Shown here one piece after another: positions 63,201 through 64,000 of a stretch of 64,000 nucleotides of DNA. A program made the position numbers and the translations under genes. Within the stretch, counting starts at the first letter, position 1; each line of letters opens with the position of its first letter. The notes under the pieces are model-generated. The model searched no databases. It was not told the origin of the DNA and was given only the letters and a program-made list of their open reading frames with translations. Source of the stretch: Solwaraspora sp. WMMD791 (GTDB lineage: Bacteria > Actinomycetota > Actinomycetes > Mycobacteriales > Micromonosporaceae); assembly GCF_029581195.1 (NCBI RefSeq), contig NZ_CP120737.1, positions 4,255,001 to 4,319,000 of the forward strand. Reading direction: 5' to 3'.

Positions 63201-64000
63201 TGCCACCAGGCCCGGTACGTCGGCCGTCGACACCCGGGCTTCGACCATCGCCACCACCCAGCGCACGATGGACGGCGCGTCTTGCCACTGCGACGCCGTA
63301 CGGGCCTTCCAACCGGGCGTACCGGTCACCCGGAACAGCACCGTGCGGTGTGCGAGTGCGTTGGGCGGAAGGTCGGTGCCGGCGTGCTGGCCCGGCACCC
63401 GCCGTACCCGCCGGTCGCCGGTGTTCACCGCGGAGCTGGCGGCGATCTCTTCACCACCGGTCGCCGACAGCACGAGGTAGTCGACCTGTGCGGTGCTGAA
63501 GTTGCCCGGGGCGATCCCGAACGCCGGGTCGACCTGGTCGCGGGCGACCCAGAGCGTCATGCCTGCCTCGCCCTGCAGGATTCCCTCACGCGCGGCGGCA
63601 CTGGCCGACCCACCCTTCGTCGACCTGATCGGCGCGTGCTCGATGACACCCTTCCCGCCGCTGCCCACGACAACCGGAACCGGGTTGCCGTCGACCAGGT
63701 CGTTGGAGAGTTCCCAGGGCGTGGCGGCGACCGGTTCGATCGACAGTTTTCCTCGATAGTCGATGGGGTTGATCGCGTCCACCGTGGTGAAGGTGCGGGT
63801 GGTCCCGCCCGGCCGGAGCAGTCGGTGGACGGTGGCGGCGCTGGTCGGCCCCTTCAGGTAGTTCTCGACCTCCCGCCGACCGTCAAAAGTGTCGGTGACA
63901 TCCGGCAGGATCTGTCGGGCCACCGCGAGGAGCTCGTCGCGACCGTTGAACCAGCTGATCCGGATCGCCGACGTCACCGGATCGTACGGGGTCAGCGCCG
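48285..64000 (-). CDS. Giant multidomain protein, polymorphic-toxin-like (N-terminus outside window)
   Basis: At least 5,237 codons, open at the right edge. Numbering here counts GTG 63977 as 1. A papain-like unit has Cys382 (TNCIFTSIV), His458 (SHAFNVL) and Asp474 (FWDGQVG), the pattern of Tox-PL/glutamine-deamidase domains. About 960-2070 is a chain of helical repeats (IGRVPTDLPVIAERLGV type). About 2520-2590 is an acidic Pro-rich linker. Related domains occur near 2800-2970 and 3460-3610. A second papain-like unit has Cys3776 (LAECLEL), His3861 (GHVYAAY) and Asp3876 (RWLDLR). An HExxH zinc-protease motif is at 4662-4666 (VHEMLHLEQ). There is no membrane segment. It is probably a very large T7SS-linked effector or toxin; activities are inferred from motifs. 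Confidence 0.8.
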   Translation of the reverse strand, partial: ALTPYDPVTSAIRISWFNGRDELLAVARQILPDVTDTFDGRREVENYLKGPTSAATVHRLLRPGGTTRTFTTVDAINPIDYRGKLSIEPVAATPWELSNDLVDGNPVPVVVGSGGKGVIEHAPIRSTKGGSASAAAREGILQGEAGMTLWVARDQVDPAFGIAPGNFSTAQVDYLVLSATGGEEIAASSAVNTGDRRVRRVPGQHAGTDLPPNALAHRTVLFRVTGTPGWKARTASQWQDAPSIVRWVVAMVEARVSTADVPGLVASGGDRLITDGGPTDGGPVDGGPDRTSDRPGDGTQPARQRQLLTELTAPTTRSDPRPVGARRVGGGRRTDGKDGQSARDLAGAGPVDRRGWVPVGPPLDERRFLADNPELSIDRVNPDRSVTNCIFTSIVTDSTWRSAGRERFVAPASVATEVQTLEFYAGAELREVAGLDAVETLMAGAMSDRASGIVLVDGADGGVSHAFNVLRGPDGRVTFWDGQVGARASAPPDPTRVRFVVTSGVVPGWTLSDTPAQFGLQPSSYQPMELASAVAAAADLVEADRGGQPHVAIWAPDGTVRTFGDPQRPPIPVAEITPDRYLPLAYPGAGIVPAQLPVSQVGAGRQTVALVPSPAPADRAALAAADVAAELLFWAGLPPDSDGRPADRNRWQVAGESSRAVTLTSLLGPGALAGRMAAASGDAGLVLRPEHPPAGLPGLELVVQARRSGPYRLTGVGVHGPEYAGPVTLTVELRDGTGTTLGTGTLSVVESVRPVAPTPAAVPPAFDGAGNRVLPIEPAWWSQGRAAVGTITADTLHALSRLVRRDAEFRQNRSTPDALHGYLRHRLAADPAASGVHFTLRDAVPAGVVRVGDRPQVVVAARLEATVTATGPGSASTVVQLPGQVEVLLDPAAAAQVRQHYAAAPQELASYLDPPDYPSAPSPVDGGQAPPAGVDADRWTRVLDDPLLATTPQQLTTLADAAGLPLDDRLLSWAEAIGRVPDPDETARHLGLADAGPAFRLAIELAVDPRALAMFAPQIRTLTAAGGAVTVARLRTESGVPTTHELSWLGEIGARLGLSATDLPLLRSFADQQVPVELLHSLPDPLVREALVVAQLRQELGALDRLQDPALRALPGEPDSVVVPWALMGLRNGHTVQLLAAELGVRPEHLAVIERQILAAAQAVGDPESGLSATARSRRQAAAVAERVRAALRAEQHVSGANLRRYLTLSGRLGFLVGDLAFLQPSRHLLLLAHEALGDVPLQLIRDELQLLAEGQVAPSAALHAGLPRNVYPAVEAAEWAARLNITVAEFTRLTADVPWADPRALLIAGHRAGLPDRDLPALVDLAERIGRVPTDLGQLALLLDVDPALLLRTARSLDVDPRHLLPFRAPLARTETGVRRPDQITEQDLVDQLRLNARNSSLMLDEQLRVPWVFRLVFRWTTGPDGRHYGPAWFSRYLPELTNRVSSIEDLAIVELSEQLSVARTRSAALAGTLAAPAPTSADDAGHQVLVALRPWLSGVVDGLLQDLDRTAVDLSAMVETLTHTLPQRLTARQESDDTVAAAVRRITRNLVGGGMLFAEGDPADGLREMLDPDTSEPIAQVVRELTTIVERPADERTASGLDTVVERLTGQLRTSLKDMFDGFDGLVDQVDQVVADYVETVRGSVESIGTGDDRPDPAADAVTAAVQHAARTTSIRFGQRLRARVDEVDRQVGELTRAEAARAGARAAFDRPQDRADLLPLRVVALHNTDVAYVRALATLTASALELAADLPHGAEGGRDVTALATQLSQVAALHERALSLMPLHRTVDTMSDQDVADGLAGAPSPGRNARPQAHSGEAWLFDWWSQRLPGTSDVDLAADFARRRWLDHRAVLQLATSIGVPADDVRRLSVAINRVPSELPTLANEFGVPVSQLFTDARDQQVDPVLLGAGTTYSVPATLAALEAQRDAQTSPADHPAGQAETGQAETGGSPQPSDPRFEQRLVHAARILGVRPPFLRARTPAGTVVGDWDQMVRDWDEMVRLLADDAQLDPHDIATLAATLRVDAAWVRSFSVTIGRVPTDLPVIAERLGVADPGLILAYAGDRAIDPDTLTDADGLRGLTAGPPDRRFEPAEQLPADRRARYGPTTLEQIWETSRLPRNIVSTATSAGLRPAELVTLSHQLRQRPEVVAIAAQDLAPTGKSNVETIRTQFADWIGRLERDAHLRTDDLEWVRSTGQILRHLPQDSRAARQAVLTLRIDHAELTAWSLTRLAQDHPEDSFDLLRAAADQATHPLRARTPYLVDLPVPDGVSIDFLRSDAVDPLAISELANELGVSVDSRQTIGGTVDSVALPGNGDFWRAYQRFADRLPPVSSITVQTGYGTDPAAYLRLAERFYAAQPVLHRLGLLPTVGNAGGMDAIRYGYPTVPAFLEDHGRPDRVLRFDVDWRPTDTVTFLLPDVSGTRLQGAALLFSAFVQVAGSSEFDGSGGGPVFTRATDSPPLPDLDRSVFDPVDLARELLEVVPDDHARVQLQSLYVIDGSRPDRRPARGPVDDRSAAPASGDGEFVYLPPIVITVDTRSDQDSDTDSDAESGPDADQSPVPAVPGAPDPAADPDPDAAVGPHPVGNSWSYEPPPLAIGPVRTDPVVRQAVPEHLVAPVTVDRVVPALTANGRARLEELRQRRGTAMTGSELLLVFSTPEQVLGEFPGAELTVGDAVRLLRGEQLPLPDGVRARAHATLNSLPPDPDRDADWIMPALSRYQDAWAATVYDDRLVGDAYGADTGQPDGVDPVDRAWRAPELTAPAEHTRTGLRRWVTERIRLGLHPVPYTDDDAAGLLPGAGRGSHGVRVDFAVDLPVARSTNPWTVVDPVDRARRIEQAAGRAGIGPDQVYRDFDGDTVRFSLDLGAAQRPWRQLGYLLDVLRRYGARPTPDSFTVTVDGVDEDSAVALRNLTQRHADILIRLATDPTTGRVRDLRGRDGLGGDAIEWSDGALVLRMFDPVTLDLGPVQFDVKLALGLVDAADENSVDLEPTGAGSGTAPADVPRTAGGWRLSDTPDQAGVQFLAELFTDPTDRWQGAATFLVTPVHPGPGQAGLPIGLGAEEAQRLGLAAPWRDDDITHAGAEHPAILLDTLAEQQLLTSDMRAADLAGVTLPPAFWSDFVDRVRAARQLATADDGTAVARERAQATRTLWAEIRRGDLPLEQWRQWFSARGHPTDTVDDAAAIGVDSGARPVAGPDPSVLRRSGLPPGEASLLDVLLDAARRQSVTLPAAVTTVDGLGRYVAGQVDSNAAVAASMPSLGQLVAGALPLSLLLTLRPDVDLSGVTADATDLARTRLRQAVAADIDQGGDRTRLLVHLLSRTHPQLVDRDPLLAALRQLTQDGSALPTAAQLLSALLARPDAASSSATVSAVAVVARALDLTIVLTSSEGSVGLGPSSARSLHLWRDGTHYGSYAPGREPLRLVESPELFEARRVLLRQRLEQDPSLDPIPLRDRWPLIETDDTSQVTVEVSFAFPTDDVNTAALDRLLGTPGVVASHEFDRAQISLPVTGRDRLLSQVSGEIRRLVEEIDVDVTIRARPHDGGLSDAAATRLRNLVDGHDATIRRMMTADRLDAIYPSMLEIDVADGLTMRIFGGTRLRPQYLQGLARLSAASLALSMRGSPYLDQELPPDALPPDGTAVSDGRDGSLRIAGPVEPARTLPARRLIDALFADPDDQREAVDLYHLGIVPEPAPGLFAPPDDRVPPAPPDDRVPPAPPDDRVPPVRPDDARSGGADRARSGDGAALPPVLADDTLEQLVGEVVDEGLRSAAHHGRLSLAECLELARSLVARLYPAGGGPVAHTVRVSRTRDDSDLGWTAGSWLADRRDWERFGTWESLTDRLGEADLGPGSTAVVLLDRANQDSGHVYAAYHTPYGVRWLDLRSDGRPVLLDPETTPFDLDAETHARAVVIDRAGIVRSVGDPDSLQSNTLARSVTDPPRSSGYRGTGVDSGPALPAGSPVADPTSTALSTIVADHAAGQQTDAEHRLLSLWAQDPTHVTPDLAVLTRLADDPDQSTAAAAVQIRDLLATFGPDVDVNPPGDQAPPARSELAEFLAPSPVAPATVPPSPADLLLTRIFGSTVPAEDLTYRPANADAAVDPRAITRALLAAAGLGPSTPATRSQQPGMDRLADQLGVTRAELPSIGYVAVRAYGADGVTAARLAAAHRAIALLDPQRVGSDLVGEPLVQRLLAEARADDPATDPTVRLIRILELAPDPSERRAGDQELAGRYARSTATIVESSVPDPLDGEGRLWWLGDGHPPAGISPVDGTLVVAYAATADLAPAGWSLPGGAGLIVQLADALRRAVDAAGPVPVLLVPVTDGPVAADHLRADQLRADLAGLDQRLGGLGVALADPVDRDTVRPESDPSSVAPDPSTAVPIDRPGQDAAGTRTGDALSPADVRYFYRRAREADWTSADDRRDQPGQGQEPAVVRRTPRDTASAFVQWIVDDGRRVRDDFLLAGHGLYLGAVNGRDVLVRAQVDADGNVLRALRPLPIDEALLQAGLNWLVADLVAAGWQVRPGPAGGISTESRQIEVDVFQTADTAAFLDAHDALLGLTTARESWFFRVADPAVLAEVRAAARSAYQDLAGTSGPDEAQRLSRQIASWRWIVSLIADRIGLPPPAEITFVTRTADDALTWGTFTSGHWLLSISTDRPVDDVLSDVVHEMLHLEQAGNAYRATLAERQDRDAGLDLWSTASRVVIRNPAVTDFLARLGPPQDVLPEIALRQVLGNQDQGYVFDPSAELQEIGRLRAAPSSVPSGTRLRHRLQAGEAKFHRTETELELEYRARPVEAPALHLQSEFEAGGSVRDWSVEPRARLSPIDGYELVDLGAAGTFVRPAGSSAAPPHRLPPPSDPLVVVHVADPTQAGVVLAELRDHLPAGALVEVTADSATTGPLLSAEQAVGLAESLGDSGRLLLGVDLVEPDDQLAAHFVAIGATFAPTMRPFAAFYQVHATPVPALPDGKVDLSHRGGRDVRAPTIEYRVVDGRLWIGIPGDEPQIEQGDPAVVMGSPSRDLPWHLWWAALGTVRALQSAGGVPPQQGDVRIHRPQSRPAELPDVGIGAIHEISDEDQQLFRAAFGDEHNPDGDEIGPDPETFAVERDGGSFTAYHVVDALLDAAGVDPGQRDPDALVAALSAFADRLGVADVAPSDPRQARRNLLAVGFVAAREHGIGALTYPLLAQTVAELSPDEIAELLQPHRLPDAANDFADDFALFFPSGVPGDPDPGPATDR
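52821..52901. repeat. Three 27-base in-frame tandem repeats in the giant gene
   Basis: Three near-identical 27-base units encode a repeated APPDDRVPP linker just before the second papain-like domain of the giant protein. The unit keeps the reading frame and marks a flexible domain boundary. Confidence 0.85.

Overview
The window is 64 kb of very GC-rich DNA with actinobacterial gene families throughout: type VII secretion (T7SS/ESX) genes, ECF sigma factors with zinc anti-sigma factors, large LuxR regulators, NB-ARC/HTH regulators and secreted GH43 enzymes. A filamentous actinomycete is likely, probably Micromonosporaceae; that assignment is inferred from gene content, not from a marker gene.

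Left part (1-14.3 kb) is ordinary accessory chromosome. It holds two divergent HTH/NB-ARC regulators, a two-gene operon of secreted GH43 hemicellulases behind a LacI-type operator, a GyrI-like effector-binding protein divergent from a PhyH-like oxygenase and a SpoU rRNA methyltransferase, tRNA-Lys(TTT), and a siderophore-interacting flavoprotein divergent from a TetR regulator with two palindromic operators. Wreckage of IS630-type transposases lies on both sides of the last pair.

Central part (14.3-42.1 kb) is a T7SS locus. Leftward from 27.0 kb run an acidic WXG-like protein, eccD, eccB, two small Esx/WXG100 proteins, a repeat-rich 874-residue WXG/PPE-like protein, a Met/Gly-rich protein, a YbaB-type protein, another small WXG protein, and a beta-helix/AAA+ fusion resembling EccA only in its ATPase half. 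Rightward runs eccC (three FtsK/SpoIIIE ATPase modules). Converging on eccC is a second leftward operon: two small helical proteins, an ECF sigma factor, a lytic-transglycosylase-like/ricin-lectin protein, a mycosin-like protein that has lost its catalytic residues, a membrane anti-sigma factor and an intact mycosin. Divergent from this operon are a LysM-like membrane protein and an 849-residue protein of unknown function. A second sigma/anti-sigma pair sits at 14.3-15.5 kb. No eccE was recognised.

Right part (42-64 kb) has two tandem LuxR regulators (931 and 934 residues), a small protein, and the 3' part of a giant gene (at least 5,237 codons, running off the right edge). The giant product carries two papain-like Cys/His/Asp triads, an HExxH motif, long helical repeats and internal duplications, like a very large polymorphic toxin or T7SS effector.

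The most informative non-coding signal is a bipartite element, GTGAAC(C/T/G)-N16-CGT(T/C), found with an exact 16-base spacer upstream of five leftward transcription units: the small helical pair, the sigma factor itself, the transglycosylase/ricin gene, the anti-sigma gene, and the small-protein/LuxR operon. It looks like the promoter of the resident ECF sigma factor. It would tie the secretion accessory genes and the LuxR pair next to the giant gene into one regulon.
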